Notes: generated by a model from the sequence alone, not told the origin. 64,000 nucleotides of DNA from Purshia tridentata (GCA_003254885.1 QANT01006861.1:1-64000), one strand, 5' to 3'. Numbered from the stretch's first letter, positions 23,887 through 37,150 are shown. Numbers and translations: made by a program.

Positions 23887-24507
23887 GCAGACCATGATCT
23901 ACTGTATAAGCTAAATATATATATCTGGTGTAACTCCTTGTTTACGGCTCAATAATAAAACTCTCAAATAATTATGATGATAACTTGATATAAAAAGTCA
24001 TATAAGCACTTCACATTATGCATCACATAGCCAGTTAACTTGTTTTATGTTACACAATCTAGTTAACAACTCCCATAACCCACTTTAGCAACTCACCCAG
24101 TTATAATTTAGAAATATACTTCACTCTTCTCACTAGCATGATCTGTGTGGCAAACTTGCACCTACCTGCATGCTTACCAAATTGTCCAAATCCTAATTGT
24201 GGAAAGGAATCATCAACCGGAAGGAACCCCCCAAAAATTGACCAGAAATACATGTCGACTTCCAAATTCAAATTGATGCTTCTGTTATCATGGAAATTTT
24301 AAAGAGAAAAACAGGTAGCTAAATGTACAAAACTCAACCATGCCAAGATTGCTGATTACAATTTTACAAAATTGTGAGACCCATGTGGATAACGGGTAGT
24401 TTAGAATTAGGGATTTATTTGAAATATTCAATAACTTGGTTTATAATAATGAGGTTAATTTTTTCTTTCTTTGTATGACAAGGTTCACTAACCAGTAGAC
24501 TGTCATT
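23887..24507. other. Convergent 3' region between glycine-rich and MutS2 genes
   Basis: It holds the 3' flanks of two convergent genes. An AATAATAAA motif at 23951-23959 could serve as polyadenylation signal of the glycine-rich gene. Nothing else is seen. Confidence 0.45.
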
Positions 24508-27500
24508 TTACTTGATGTAAGCAACTGTACAACCATAATTCATTGGACTTTCGGGTTCATACTTGGCTACTCGTGGATTTTTTTTCAAAATCTCAAGGGC
24601 TCTATCTTTAACAACCCCTGTGCCCATCCCATGTACAACAAAAATAACTGAATGAGACTCTTTAGCAGAGATGGCCATGTCCAGGTGGTAAGAAGCTTCC
24701 TCCACCCTCATGCCACGCAGATCCACTGTGTTCTTTGACGTTTGTACCACTGGACCATAAGGAACTTCCTCATCTTTGCTTTCCCCAGTACGACTCCTCC
24801 AAACCTACAATATCAATCCAAATAATCAGACTCCACCATTGAATTTGATACAGGTCATGGGAAAATGGTCAAAACCCCTATGTTTTAAGGGACTAGTGAA
24901 ACAGTTAAGAAGGTATCCCTCAATATCTGGATTACAGACATCCATTTCCAATAATGCTGTTTTAGGTATTAACCAAAGTAATATTGGTTCATAACAAAAA
25001 AAGCTGTTTAGAATCTGTGCATGGAGTAAAAAAAGAAATAGAGGCAATTCATGCATATGGAACAATTAGGAGGAATAAAGCGTTAATTTCACATACCTGC
25101 TGCTTCAGTTGTGGGACAGAATTGGTCGTGGCATTCTTATCTGTACTAGGAATAGCTCTGATTTCACTCTTCTTCAACCGAACTTTCATTTGACCATATT
25201 GTACAAGGACTGTCCCATCATCTCCAGGTGCTTCAACTACAGTACCTAACTTATTTCCCAGTCCCTTCAAATAGACTTGCTCCCCAAATTGGGGTGTGTA
25301 TGAAGTGGTAGATGTCTCCTTAACCAAGAAACCATCATCAGGGCAGTGAGCCTCAATGATAGATGCAATTGCAGCTTCTGATTGCCTCATCATCAAATTC
25401 AACTGATCAGCACCAGCAGTTTTGAGTCGGTTATCAAACTCCTGCAGCACAGTTTCCATTTGAGATTTTGCAGTCTTCACATCTTGCTGAACCTGTAGGG
25501 TTTCCTTTGCCATAAGAGCTCTCTTACGCGTATCAAGATCTTCTGCCTCATCTTGGATCTTCAATGCAATAAAAGCAAATAAATAAGGGCATATAAACAT
25601 CTACCATAATCTTTAGGGTATGAACGTTTGGGTTATTCCTTGTTCGCGGAAACCAAGTTTCTATAGTAACACTAACAATTTTATTATTATTTAACATTTA
25701 GGAAAACGCTTCCATATGCCCTTTTATTTTAACTTCCAATCAAAGTTATTTTCCAAATATCAAGTAATGAACAGAAAAATAGAATACCTAGAAACACAAA
25801 TAACTAGAAAAGTGCCAAATTTCTCAAGATCAGGCCTCTTTTGTAGGCCTAAACGCTCCGCCTCCCCCTTATTCTTAAGAAGGAAAGAGAACCAGTTGTC
25901 CAAAGAAAAAAAAAAAAAAGGAAGAGAACCAATAGGCCCAAAGGTCAATGGCATATGCCAAAAGTGAAAGGTTACAGGTGCAATCAATTCTTTTCTTCAA
26001 GAGGTAAAAATTTTATAAGAGAGGAATCGAGGGGACATGCTCAAATACACACTGAGGTAAACAAACAGAAAAAATGCAAGAGTTTTCCAGACTAGAGCTA
26101 CTTTAACAATCAATACCTCACGATAAAGAACCATAACTTCAGAATGAAGAGACGCTGACATCTTTGCCTGAGCTTCCAGTCTGTTTCTTTCCTCAATCAA
26201 TGACCGATATAGCAAACCTTTTCGCTCCTGCTGCTTTTCTGGCACTAACCTCTCCACCCATTTGTGTGCACGCTCGATTATATGTTGATTAAAACCAATT
26301 GATTTAGCAATACTCAATGCATTTGAATCACCAGTACTTCCCCATAGGATCCGATAAGTAGGTCGTAAGGTTTCTGGACAAAATTCCATGGCTGCATTTT
26401 CAAACTGATTATCCTTTTCTTTCAGGAGACTTAAATCCGCATAATGAGTAGTCACAACAGCTAAGTTAACACGGCCTTTGAGATATAGCAAGATGCTGGC
26501 AGAAAGAGCCACACCTTCGGAAGGATCAGTTCCACTACCAATCTCATCAATGAGGACAAGTGATTCTTTTGAGGCCACTTCCAAAATATTACAGATCCGT
26601 GATATGTGTCCGCTAAAAGTTGAGAGACTTTGCTCAAGAGACTTCAATTGAAAACCACAGTTAGAAAAAAATGAAAAACTTAAAGAACCAAGGATTGTCT
26701 GCCATAATTAAGGTAAACTACTACCTGGTGATCTCCAATATCGGCTAGAACAAGATCAAACCATGGAAGCTTTGGGTGGTTTTTAGCAGGAAGATACATG
26801 CCAGCCTTCGACATGAGAGAAGCCAGGCCCAAAGTTTTCATGGAAGCTGTTTTCCCACCAGTATTAGGTCCTGAGATTACAACCACTCTGGTTCCACATC
26901 CAACTTTGATATCTATTGGAACTGGAAAATCAGAAATCATCTTTACACCATTTCCGTTGTTGGAGGAAACTGAATTTCTTGAACTGGGTGCAAGAGCATC
27001 AGACAAACTTTTAAGAGATGACTCAAGAAGCAATGGATGTTGTAGTCCTTCAATATCTACAGATTCATCAATATTGGCTCCAACAGAATCTAAGTCCCTG
27101 AAATCCTTGGAACTGAAAATTGGACATACCCCATTCATCCACCGAGCATAAGCAGCTCTAGCAAAAGCAAGATCAACTTCTAGAATTTTATCTAACAAAT
27201 ACATAATCTGTATTTCTGATTTTGCAATTTCCGATGTAAGGAAGCTCAAAATGCCTATTTCCTCGGCCTTCTCAGCATTTGAAAGCCTCACCTCCATGTT
27301 GTTCAACTCCACCACCTCCTGGGGCTCCATGAAGTATGTTGCACCAGAACTACTAGTATCCAGAACTAAACCATCTGGAAGCAAATATTTGTACGAAGCC
27401 CTGACGCCCACGCACATCCTAGCTCTGCGCTTAGTCACCAAAGGACTGTCAATGCCACCAGCTTTAAAAATCTGGGTTGACACTTCCTTCAACAAAGAAT

Positions 27501-28419
27501 CCAGACTTTCCATGTTCCTTTTCCTTTCTGACCTAATGATCTCCAAGTCTTCACTAGCCGTGTCGCGGATTATTGAAAGATTGCAATCTATGCACAATCC
27601 TATCGTTTGCTCCAGCTTCACTAGGAAATCACAATTCTGAAGTATTTCAAGCAGGGGCTGCAAGTACCTGTTCAAGTACAACTTAACAAAAAAAAAATCA
27701 TCAAAATCTGATTTGTATGATTATTATGTGAATTAGAAGCTTCTACTTCCACTTAGTGTTCAAACTTCAAACCAACATATTTCTCATAAAACCAAAACAA
27801 AAACACAGAAGAAACCTAAAGGAATAAAGAAATTGATAAAGCAAGCTCAAAAACAACCATACCTGTCCGTACAATCTGCACTTGAAGCCAAGCCGTTCAA
27901 CTTCTTGAACAATCCCTTCGCGGCAATCAGCGTCCTACGCACAGCGCAGAGCTCGCTAATAGATAGCAACTTGCCTAAAACGGCGGAGCTCACGATCCCC
28001 GATACGTCCTCAACCGCCGATAAATCCGACGGTGGAGAACCGATCACCGATATAGCATCCACGGCCGCGGCCGTCTGATCGAGAAGCTTCTGGCTCTCCT
28101 CCTTGGACCGGCCGAAGGGAATGTAAGCCTTCTGCGCGGTTGAGAAGCCCATGGAGGTGGACGCCAACGCCGACAATTGCTTGCAGACCGAGGCCCATTC
28201 TAGGGTTTCTAGGGTTTCGGATTGGAGGGAATGCGCGAGGTTGAGTTGATTGGAATGTGACTCGGGCGAGTCGGAGAGTGAGAAGGCAGTGGTGGCGGTG
28301 GGTTTGAGGGCCCTGGCGAAGAGGTTCGAAGATTTCGGGATGGAGACGAAGAAGAGGTTGCTACTGAGTTGCAATGGCGGGGTAAGAGAGGGAACGAGGG
28401 GGCTCAGTGAGTTGAACAT
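24508..28419 (-). CDS. Plastid MutS2-type ATPase with C-terminal SMR nuclease domain
   Basis: Five minus-strand exons (27863-28419, 26725-27667, 26117-26641, 25097-25558, 24508-24804) give 927 residues. The N terminus (about 1-50) is Ser/Pro-rich and basic, like a chloroplast transit peptide. The core clamp region follows, then the ATPase: Walker A GPNTGGKTAS at about 452 and Walker B LVLIDEIGSGTDP at about 528. A coiled stretch (about 675-740) precedes a small beta domain, and the SMR domain closes the protein (DLRG at about 857, then HGMGTG). There is no mismatch-binding MutS domain I, so this is MutS2, linked in bacteria to recombination control and rescue of collided ribosomes. Arabidopsis At1g65070 is the likely orthologue, from memory. 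The short minus-strand frames around 28400-28670 are upstream noise. Confidence 0.93.
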
Positions 28420-28439
28420 GGCTTGGTTGGTTTTGATGC

Positions 28440-29192
28440 AATGGGTTTTTGCATCTTATCCGTTTGAAACTGTGGAGTGCGAGAAGAAACGGTATAGGAT
28501 TCTGGCATTGGCACATTGCAGAATTCTGGTAGCAGCGTGGCGCCAATGGTCCGAACGACATGTCGTCGTCTTTTAGCATTGACTGAACAGTGAACGTGGG
28601 ACGTGTAGTTTGCCACTCCTTGCTCTTTTTGGAAAATCAAATGCAAATACACATATTTCTTTTCAACCAAATTTTGATTATAGATTCATGACCAAAATTG
28701 ATTTTCAAAATAAATATTTATTGTTGAGCAGTTATATATAATATCTTTCTTTTACATTGTGCACGAGAAATTTAACCAATACATATAATAATTAATTTTT
28801 CTTATTTAAGGATAAATTAATAGCCATGATAATATTTTGACAATAGTTACATTTAAATTCCCTTAAAAATTGTTATATTACATGTTTGGAAGCACCAAAC
28901 TATGTACATCCAAGCTTAGAAATTACATCAATGTTCAATTATGAGCATTATTAAATAAAGGGGAAACAAAGTTCTCTCTGGGAATTGAAAAGGGAAGAAC
29001 AACCAAGAGACAAGTGATTACTTCCTATTTTCCACTACAAGCTCTCAAAAGTCACCAGTATGGAATATGGATAGAGCATGAAACCTCTAGTGCCAAAAAT
29101 TGCTGACTGTGAGCCACCTTGAAGCACAAACAGTATTCATGAAACGTTTTGGGAGAGTAATTAGTGGTTTTACTTGTTGTGAATCCAATTTT
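28440..29192. other. Region between MutS2 start and allantoinase stop
   Basis: It contains the MutS2 promoter and the allantoinase 3' UTR, both genes being on the minus strand. The first 200 bp upstream of MutS2 are GC-richer. The rest is AT-rich with no repeats or genes seen. Confidence 0.45.
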
Positions 29193-32100
29193 TTATTGTG
29201 CCAGAATTGGAACTCCACATGCTGCAGGAGCATGCTTCCCCTCTTTGAAGATGAGATTTCCTCTAACAAAAGTAGCTGAAACTCTACCAGATAACTTTGT
29301 TCCCATGTAGGCTGAAATACCCTATAGATAGAAAGGTACAGTAAGGGAAGAAAATACCTCTTATTGGCTCCAATAACACACAACAGTTTCCAATACAGTA
29401 ACAGATTAAAATATCAGAAGGAAATTTGAAGAAAAACAGTATGATATGATTGTTGATCAGAAATAAATAAATAAATAAAGGAAAATTTGAATTAATGCAT
29501 GGAGGTTCTTTAGATTTTTACCAAGGAAAATATCGTCATACTCAAAACAAGTGAACTGGGGATGTTAGATGTATAAGAAAATAAAAAGGACAAGGAAGAC
29601 ATACAGAATGCTTAAGGTATACAGGATAGTCATCATCAAGGTCAAACTCCACATCTGGATCCCATACTACGATATCTGCATGGTTTCCAATTGCAATTGC
29701 TCCCTGCAAGATAGAATTAAATTCATGAGACATGAATCAGCAAGTGAATATTTCGTGAATTGGATAGTTAATCTCATGTAACCCTAGTGATACTGACATG
29801 CCAAATTTTCACAACCTTGTTAATTTATTAATGCCACATTAAGAGATTGTAACTATTATCTGTCATCTTGGAATTACAAGTTTTAGACTTTGAGTAGATG
29901 CAATTCAATATATAAAAACACCAGCAAAATAAGATTCTTTTCTTGGACTCAAAAATAAGATTCACGTCCGCATGAAACCGGCTAAGAACCAAGGAATTTT
30001 CTGTTTGACAGAGAAAAGGAAGAATTTAAGGATTTTTATTCTAACTTTCCTATCAATAAGATCAAAACTACAAATTTGAACAAAGAAAACTGATGATAAT
30101 ATCACCTTTAATTTTTGTCCGGCAAGCTTGGCCGGCATTTCACTCCACCATAAAGCTAACTGTTCTAAAGTCACTCCATATTTCTGGCCATATGACCATG
30201 TCACAGGAAGAACAAACTGCAAATGGCCCCAGAAGAATGCCGGTGATGAGTTTCCAAAACCACAAAAAACCTTGATTTAAAGGGAAATGATTGTCTATGT
30301 GACTACTATTCTTGTGCAGGCATAATTAAATTTGTGCATTCCTATATTCATGTATAGAGCAACAACCAACCTGCAAAGATGATATGCCACCCCAAGCCCT
30401 CAAAAAGTCACCATCATCGAGAAGCTTAAGTTCTGGCAGAGTTGGTGAATGATCAGAACTTAGCATGTCAACATGCCCTTCCTGAAACAACATTGAATCC
30501 AAGGAGAATCAACTGATGGTAGATAGCGATGCTATCGTATATACAGGCAAACATAGAATAATTACATACCAAAAGAGCCTCCCACAGTTTTTCCTTATTG
30601 AATGCATCACGGATGGGTGGAGAACACTTAAAACGAGTATCTCCATCCTGAATCTCTTCTGCTGAGAAAGCTAAGTAGTGAGGGCATGTCTCAACAGTTA
30701 CACTGTCACCACCACTTTTTGCTTCCTGCAAATAATATAGAAATCGCAGTAGCATTGTTATTCATGAACATTAATTATTTGCTTTCATCTGTAGATATGG
30801 GTTCTGTTGTTGGATGTGTTGGAATGGTGTGGTAATGTACAAAAACCACATACTTGTAAAAAGATAAACGACAACCTTAATAAGATCTAACGAGGAGCTT
30901 GAGTCAGACAAGTGAACAATGTGAAGATGAGCTCCTTCTGCAGGGGCACCAATCCTTGTGTCCTTTGTCAAGGTCAAGAGGTCCCTAATAGCTGCCTCCT
31001 CCCTGGTTGGGAAATAGAAGAAAAAAATTATCATTTGAAATAAATAGCATTCATAGATAGTTCCTTAGAGCAAAGTTTAGGACTAAAATATCATATACAA
31101 GAGGACTCAGCATTCATAAAGTCAAAAACATTTCAAAATCTTACCATAGTAAGATGGGTCATGAACAATATCTTACCATGAAGGTGGCCTAGTTTTGAGA
31201 TATGTAGAATAAGCACGAGAATCATTGCTACCATCTTCAACTCCCAAATCACTTTCAGGATCTAGTTGTTTCTCTGCATGTACAAGTAAAGGCCTTCTAT
31301 ATTTTGCCAGTACAGACAGTCCCTCCTAAAGAGCAGATAATTGAAAACAATATTCAGATATTTGAAAAAAAAATCAGCTTCATGCAGACAACATTATATC
31401 TCAAGAAGCCAACCAATGAAAGTCTTCAACCATCACAAATGAATATGCTGGTTTCATTAGTATAGATAGAGTAGGACATGCAGCAATACAATCAACAAAT
31501 TGATTCTATGCTTTTAATTAATTCTTTTGCAAGGTAAACCACATATTTTATATGACAGTAAGAGGACTGAATCTGGTGAAACAAACCTTAATGTGACTGG
31601 TGTTTGTCATAGGAAAGTCATTGATTCCTGATGGACACATGAAAGACTACAAAAAAACATACATGGAAAAAATTCATCAGTTGAGGATATAATAGCCTAT
31701 TCATCCCTACCAACAATTTCTATGATGTCTTTTGCATGTTCATACACATCCTGCCCCAATTGGGGAACACTTTCATAATTTGGGGAATCTAAGACATCAA
31801 TTCTAGTTCTTGAATAGTTACCTTCAAACCAAGAACACCGGCATTTAAGATATCCTCAAGAGCAGATGCGTTGAATGCATTTTCAGGAACAAGGCCTCCC
31901 CAGAAACCTGTTGGCGGTGTACGTAAAAACCAGTGTTTCTCAAAGTTTTTAGTATAATGGTATCCCAACATATAGTTTCAAAAGCATACCAACATCAACG
32001 TAAATTCTGCTTTGCGCCGCCTTAATCTTGAGTTCCAAAGTCTCTCTAGAGACAGTTGATGGAAAACTATTTAGAGGCATGTCGACCAATGTTGTTATAC

Positions 32101-34860
32101 CACCTGTAGGGAAAAAAATTATGCCAGATATGTACACTGGAGCAGCAAGTAAATTTATAATTGAAAGTAGTATCAAATATATATCATAAATCTATTAGCA
32201 AGTTAAAAAGCCAAAAAAATAAATATAGGCACATATACCAGCAGCAGCAGCTTTAGTCCCTGATGGAAATCCTTCCCACTCAGTTCTTCCAGGATCGTCA
32301 AGATGTGCATGCCTGCAATTAATGCAATCAAAGGATTTAAATTACAATGAAAACCCCCATTAAGCTTTGTGTCTGTAAAAAATAGGTCACAATGAGAAAA
32401 TCATTATATCTTACACATCAATCAAGCCAGGCATTACAACGGCCTCTCCATAATCAATTACATTTCCCAACTTGGTTTTTCCATGCTTATCTTCTTCTTT
32501 AACAATGGAGGCAATTTTCCCGTCTTTTACCTCCACTGCTCATTTAAACATTTCATAAAGAAACTAAATCAGTTTTTTGATGCCCGGAAATAAACTTGGT
32601 TAGGCAAAAGGTTCTTACTATGTTAACCAGTACAATAATATACAGCAAAATACTGAAACACAGCGACACTGAGATGCCTATAAAGAAGTGACAGTTTTAG
32701 ATACTTTTTCATATGTCTATTTCAACATACCTGCGCCAGAAATGACTCCTTGAGGTGTCACAATCAGCTTGCTGGTTATCCAATAATGTTTGTAAGGAAG
32801 CAGGCTGCATTTTTTCTGACATAGCTGTAAAATAAAAGGTTAAACTCCATCAATACGACATTTCGCAATCAATTATGGCACTCAAATTGCAATGAAGAAT
32901 ATTTCTCATTCAAAAACCATCGAGAACCAAAACAGAGTAGTGACATAGTGTTCAACAACATCTTAAAAGCTTAAAACTGTTAAGTAGATACTAGGCACTT
33001 AATCCAACCAATGTGAGGCTAGTGCTCACCGCTCTTTCTTACATGCAATTTATCTTTTGGGTGGTAATGCACGTGAAGAAATGATCTGGATTTTCTAAAT
33101 GTGATCCTTGGTAAGGATTGAAAAAATCTAGGTATCTATCTCAAAATCAATTGGTAATGAGAGAAGTATCTCAAACTCTTATAAATCATTTGCAACACGT
33201 GTATAACACGCTCTGATACTATGAAGAAAGTTAAGCATCCATTCCGAAATTAATTGACAATGAGAAGAGCAGTACAAACTCATATAAACCACTTACAAAG
33301 CCTATATATATACACTTATAATAAGTACATTTTATAGAAAGAGTCGATACAAATTACAATACATGGCTCGGATTAATTAGACACTAAAATCTAGTTGTCA
33401 AAAGAATGATGATCATGCATGTTGGTGGATTCTTCACCACCATCCATTTGGTGGGTTCCACATGCAAAATGAAAGTACATTTTTGCACATGCGTGACAGA
33501 GTGACATGCATACAATATATAAGTACACGCACATTAATGCGCTGGGGGTTTTGTTCTTTTATGTACGACTTTCAATATCATTTATCACGATGACCATGCT
33601 ACATAATCATACTAATCAACGGATATGATCATCCATAATGTCCATAAAGTTCTATAATTAAAAATCAGCCCATGCATATATACTTATAAAAAGTGTATAA
33701 TATAATTACTCAGTATTATGATAGTATATTTTTAATTGTCTAACAAAATTTATAATTTTTACTTGTAATATATCATTAAAAGTTATACTATATACGATTC
33801 ACGAATGTTTCAACTAAACATCCCTTGATACACTTACTTCGTTGGCAAGAAAGTAATTGCATAAATTTTCTTAGATTTTTTTGCATATTTATCATCTAAA
33901 ATTTACACCATATGCGCAAATACCACTCATAAAATTTTATTGGCATTACATTTTGTTAAAAAAATATAATGACATGTGCTATATTAGCACCATTTTCAAA
34001 GTATGAGTGGCATTTGCGTACAAGATTTAAAGTTTGGATGGAAAATAGCCAAATTTATTCTTAAATTTTTGTACAGAGTGTAAAATTTGAGTGCTAAATG
34101 TACAAAAAAGTAAAAAAAGACTATGGTAAATGTCACATTAATATGAGTAACCGGCCAATTTTTTTTTTTAAATGGTATTTGCGCCCACAGTATAAAGTCT
34201 GGACCATAAATACACAAAATCCCCATTTTGGCATTTTCCATTAAGAAAATACAAGTGGCTATATATGGTGGGACCGCATAACTCCAAAGCTTTCGTCCAT
34301 CATTCATTCAATTGGTTAATATTTATTTTTTTCGCCGGTCAATTGGTTAATTTTTCAAAGGTGGCCACTTGTCCACTGCCGGAGTGTGAAAAGTAAACAA
34401 TAACGAAATAAGAATCTTCAAGATTCAAACAGTATATTGGTGTGATATTCTACACAAAATACTCTGCCGCACCGTTTGGTTGACGAGAAAATACAGGAAA
34501 ACGAGCAAAGGAAGATCAAAATCGAGTCTCAAAGTAATTATTCAGAATTCCAAAAAACCAAATGGATTAAACATATTCATATCATCAGAAACAATCAATA
34601 AAACAGGAACCACTGAAGCGCAAATATCATTTTACTTTCTTTGCACTCCATTTTATTCACAGAAAAATTGCTTGAATAATAAGTCAATTATGCATCAATG
34701 GCAAAGTATATATACAAAGCAACACAAAAAAATAAACATATGAAATTAATGGAAAAGACAAAAACAATCAGACCTTAGATGGATTTTGGACATAGAAGAC
34801 GAGTAGAAATGAAGCGAGTAGTGTTAGCAGCGGTAATAGTCTCCATGGCAGAGCTTCCAT
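29193..34860 (-). CDS. ALN: Allantoinase
   Basis: Fourteen minus-strand exons join in frame: 34774-34860, 32731-32824, 32415-32538, 32239-32312, 31990-32103, 31822-31907, 31587-31646, 31177-31325, 30876-31002, 30570-30725, 30371-30481, 30106-30216, 29605-29703, 29193-29321. The product has 506 residues, the size I recall for Arabidopsis ALN. The N terminus ([15 protein letters not shown]) is a signal anchor, fitting ER location. Metal ligands of the amidohydrolase fold are visible: HAH in [10 protein letters not shown], the carboxylated Lys in VLGLKSFMCPSG, His in LLVHAE and HIVHLSD, Asp in SSDHSP. It opens the allantoin ring to allantoate in purine breakdown and nitrogen recycling. Intron 1 (32825-34773) is 1.9 kb and holds transposon debris. 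Confidence 0.96.
33070..33320 (-). mobile_element. Fossil of a small LTR element (TRIM-like)
   Basis: Two similar segments (about 33135-33195 and 33235-33300), each with AATT-G-AATGAGA and a later CTC-ATAAA-CA stretch, flank GCTCTGATACTA at 33210-33221. On the minus strand this last reads as a Met-tRNA-type primer-binding site (TAGTATCAGAGC). LTR-like repeats around a primer site with almost no internal part suggest a terminal-repeat retrotransposon in miniature, old and degraded, inside allantoinase intron 1. No coding parts are present. The ends are not exact. Confidence 0.4.
33873..34205. mobile_element. MITE-like inverted repeats in allantoinase intron 1
   Basis: A left arm at about 33876-33930 (ATGCGCAAATACCACTCAT) faces a right arm at about 34001-34052 that begins ATGAGTGGCATTTGCGTAC, giving inverted repeats of about 50 bp with mismatches. 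A third related end (GGTATTTGCGCCCACAG) lies at about 34172-34215, so two nested or adjacent copies are likely. The CGCAAATACC core also ends the MITE at 44853-45224. I could not read a clean target duplication. Confidence 0.5.
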
Positions 34861-34919
34861 TTCTCTCTGACTCTTCTGTTGCTGACTGCTAATTAAGTAA
34901 GTGCTAACACACAACACAC

Positions 34920-35686
34920 GCACACACTCCGTAATTTGAGGACTAATGGGAGGCTATTTATTTATTTATTTGGTGGAAGTTTGATAAATTTCACGGGGCA
35001 ACTTATCGGGAACCATGTCCACGTATCGGCCAATGAGGTTGCTACAGATGGGCGGTTAGGAGATAACTAAAGTGTCCGTGTATGGTTGAGGTTGTTGCTC
35101 CCCATCAGTTTAAGAACCCTGGGAAGATTCCTTTTTTTTTTGGGGTTGATGGAGGATTCCTTTATTCCTTTTCGCTAGTGGCCAGTAGGACTTTGTCGTA
35201 TGTTAGCAAAAACAAAAATCCCACTTGAGTCACTTGACTGTTGGCAACAAAAATATATAAATAATCCCACTTGAGTTTTGTACTTTTGTGGATAGGGAGA
35301 TAGCTTTCCCATCATGTGGTGAACAATTATCTACTAGGAAAACATATTAATTCATTTGGTATAGTTGGATATATAATTTAATGTGACATTATCTGGAGAT
35401 TATCTCAGCAATAATAAACAAGTAAGATTTAACATAAAATTGTTAGTATTAACAAATACCTATGTAATGCATCCAGGTACTAGCATGAGACTAGCACATA
35501 ATTAAATACTTAATTAAATTGTATATAATATAATAAGTGTTATCTTATTCATAACAAAAAATTGGTGGTGAACATTATCAACATGTTAGATGGTTGATAC
35601 GTATCTCTCAAATGACATGCATTAATCACGTAATATAATGGTAATACTTATCAATAATGAGCAAAATATATGACACAAAATGAATG
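34920..35686. other. Upstream region of allantoinase
   Basis: Promoter-proximal DNA of the allantoinase gene followed by AT-rich DNA. ACACACGCACACAC at about 34911-34925 and a TTTATTTATTTATTT run near 34957-34971 lie in or next to the leader. No gene is seen. Confidence 0.4.
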
Positions 35687-35695
35687 TCTATTGTA

Positions 35696-36472
35696 GGGCT
35701 GAAGAATCGAATCGAACCGAACCAAAAATGCTAAACCGAGTACCGAACAGAACTCTCTCGATTAGCTTTAATAGAGACCGAAATCGAAATCGAATACCGA
35801 TTGTACCGAAAAACAGGTTCGGATTGACTTTTACCAAACATAGATTGGGCCGCATTTTAGACTTTTTGTAAAGTCAGTTTTGGGCCTTTTTTGGCCATTT
35901 TGGGCCATTTTGTAGCATTTTAGGCTATTTTGTAGTATTTTAGGCTATTTTGTAGAATTTTAAGTCAATTTTGTATCAATTTAATATCAAACTTATAATT
36001 TTAAAAAATATATGGCTTTAAATTTATATAATACATTTCTATTTAAATCTAATTAAAAATATCGTAAATCCTATTACCCTAATATATATACCCTAAACCT
36101 TATACAATGATATTTATATCTTATACCTTGTATGTTGTACTTTCATATTACTATCTTTTACCTCATATGGTTCAATTGATATATAATATATATTTTATTA
36201 TCTAAAATATAGCTAGGTTAATATTAATTTTATTATCTAAAATGTTAAATATGTATAAATATATAAATTTGAATATTAATTTTATATATTCGGTTCGGTT
36301 TGATAAATCGACGGTTCTGGATTATAAGAATCGAGACCGGAACCTACATCTTCGGTTCGGTCCGGTTATCGTTGTCTCGGTTTCAGTTCAACTCGGTTCC
36401 GATTCTTTCGGTATCGATAGCACCGGTTTCGGAACAGTTCTCGGTTTTTTGATCAAATCGACCTAGCCCTAA
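35696..36472. mobile_element. CGGTT-rich non-autonomous DNA transposon, 777 bp
   Basis: Both flanks carry TCTATTGTA (35687-35695 and 36473-36481), a perfect direct repeat of 9 bp. The left end starts GGGCTGAAGAATCGAATCG and the right end, read in reverse, TTAGGGCTAGGTCGATTTG, so the termini are imperfect inverted repeats. The outer 150-180 bp on each side are rich in ACCGAA or TTCGGT units; the centre is AT-rich with short repeats. No protein is encoded. The 8-9 bp duplication allows hAT (8) or Mutator-like (9); the CGGTT-rich arms resemble plant hAT-type non-autonomous elements, which is my preferred but uncertain reading. Confidence 0.65.
35878..35965. repeat. Short tandem repeats inside the CGGTT-rich element
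   Basis: Units of about 20 bp built on TTTTGTAGYATTTTAGGCTA, preceded by TTTTGGGCC-type units, are repeated four to five times with small changes in the centre of the element at 35696-36472. Such subterminal arrays are common in non-autonomous DNA elements and may bind transposase. Confidence 0.55.
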
Positions 36473-36481
36473 TCTATTGTA

Positions 36482-37150
36482 AGAGAGGGGTGCACGGAGG
36501 GATGTGATGGGACTGGGTGGGGATGGGAAGGAACGGGCTACTCCTCTTTTTATTTTTTGAACGGGCTACTCCTCTTTTTATTTTTTTCTATTAGTTTTTT
36601 TTATTATTGTTACATTGACTTAAATTAAAACTAGATTCTTGGCACGTGTTCTGCACATGTCCAGTAAAATTTATATTATGTGGTATTTTTATATTTTTAT
36701 TTTTTAGTAAATTATTTTCACTTTCTCCAACTTTTAAGGTAGTAGGGTGTTTTTTATTTTTATTTTTACATTTTACAATTATATTATTATTTATTAGGTT
36801 GAATGAATGATATTTATGAGAATTTAAAATTTGGTGAAGCCTGTAACACCAAAAGTGTCTCATGGCTTTATATAATAAAGATTTATATGTAATACCTTAA
36901 AAATTTGAAATCATATATGAGGATTTAAAATGACAATAAACCTGAGTCTTTGTAATTAGCCCTCTTTGTTTCTCTGTTTCTTTCTTTTTACATGATCGTC
37001 CTAATTAAACGCACCACTCGTGCAGTCATGCTGCGAACCTGGTAGGACGTAGCCACGTTGTTCTAATGTGCCGGTCCACACTCCAGCCGGTCTAGAATCC
37101 AAATTACCAAAGTACCCTCGATTATTTAGACCGACCCATTCCCTTTCCCA
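36482..37150. other. AT-rich region upstream of the Cx3C gene
   Basis: CGGGCTACTCCTCTTTTTATTTTTT occurs twice, 27 bp apart, near 36534-36587. From about 36960 the composition turns GC-richer and then pyrimidine/GA-rich toward the Cx3C start codon at 37203, marking its promoter and leader. No gene is seen before that. Confidence 0.45.
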
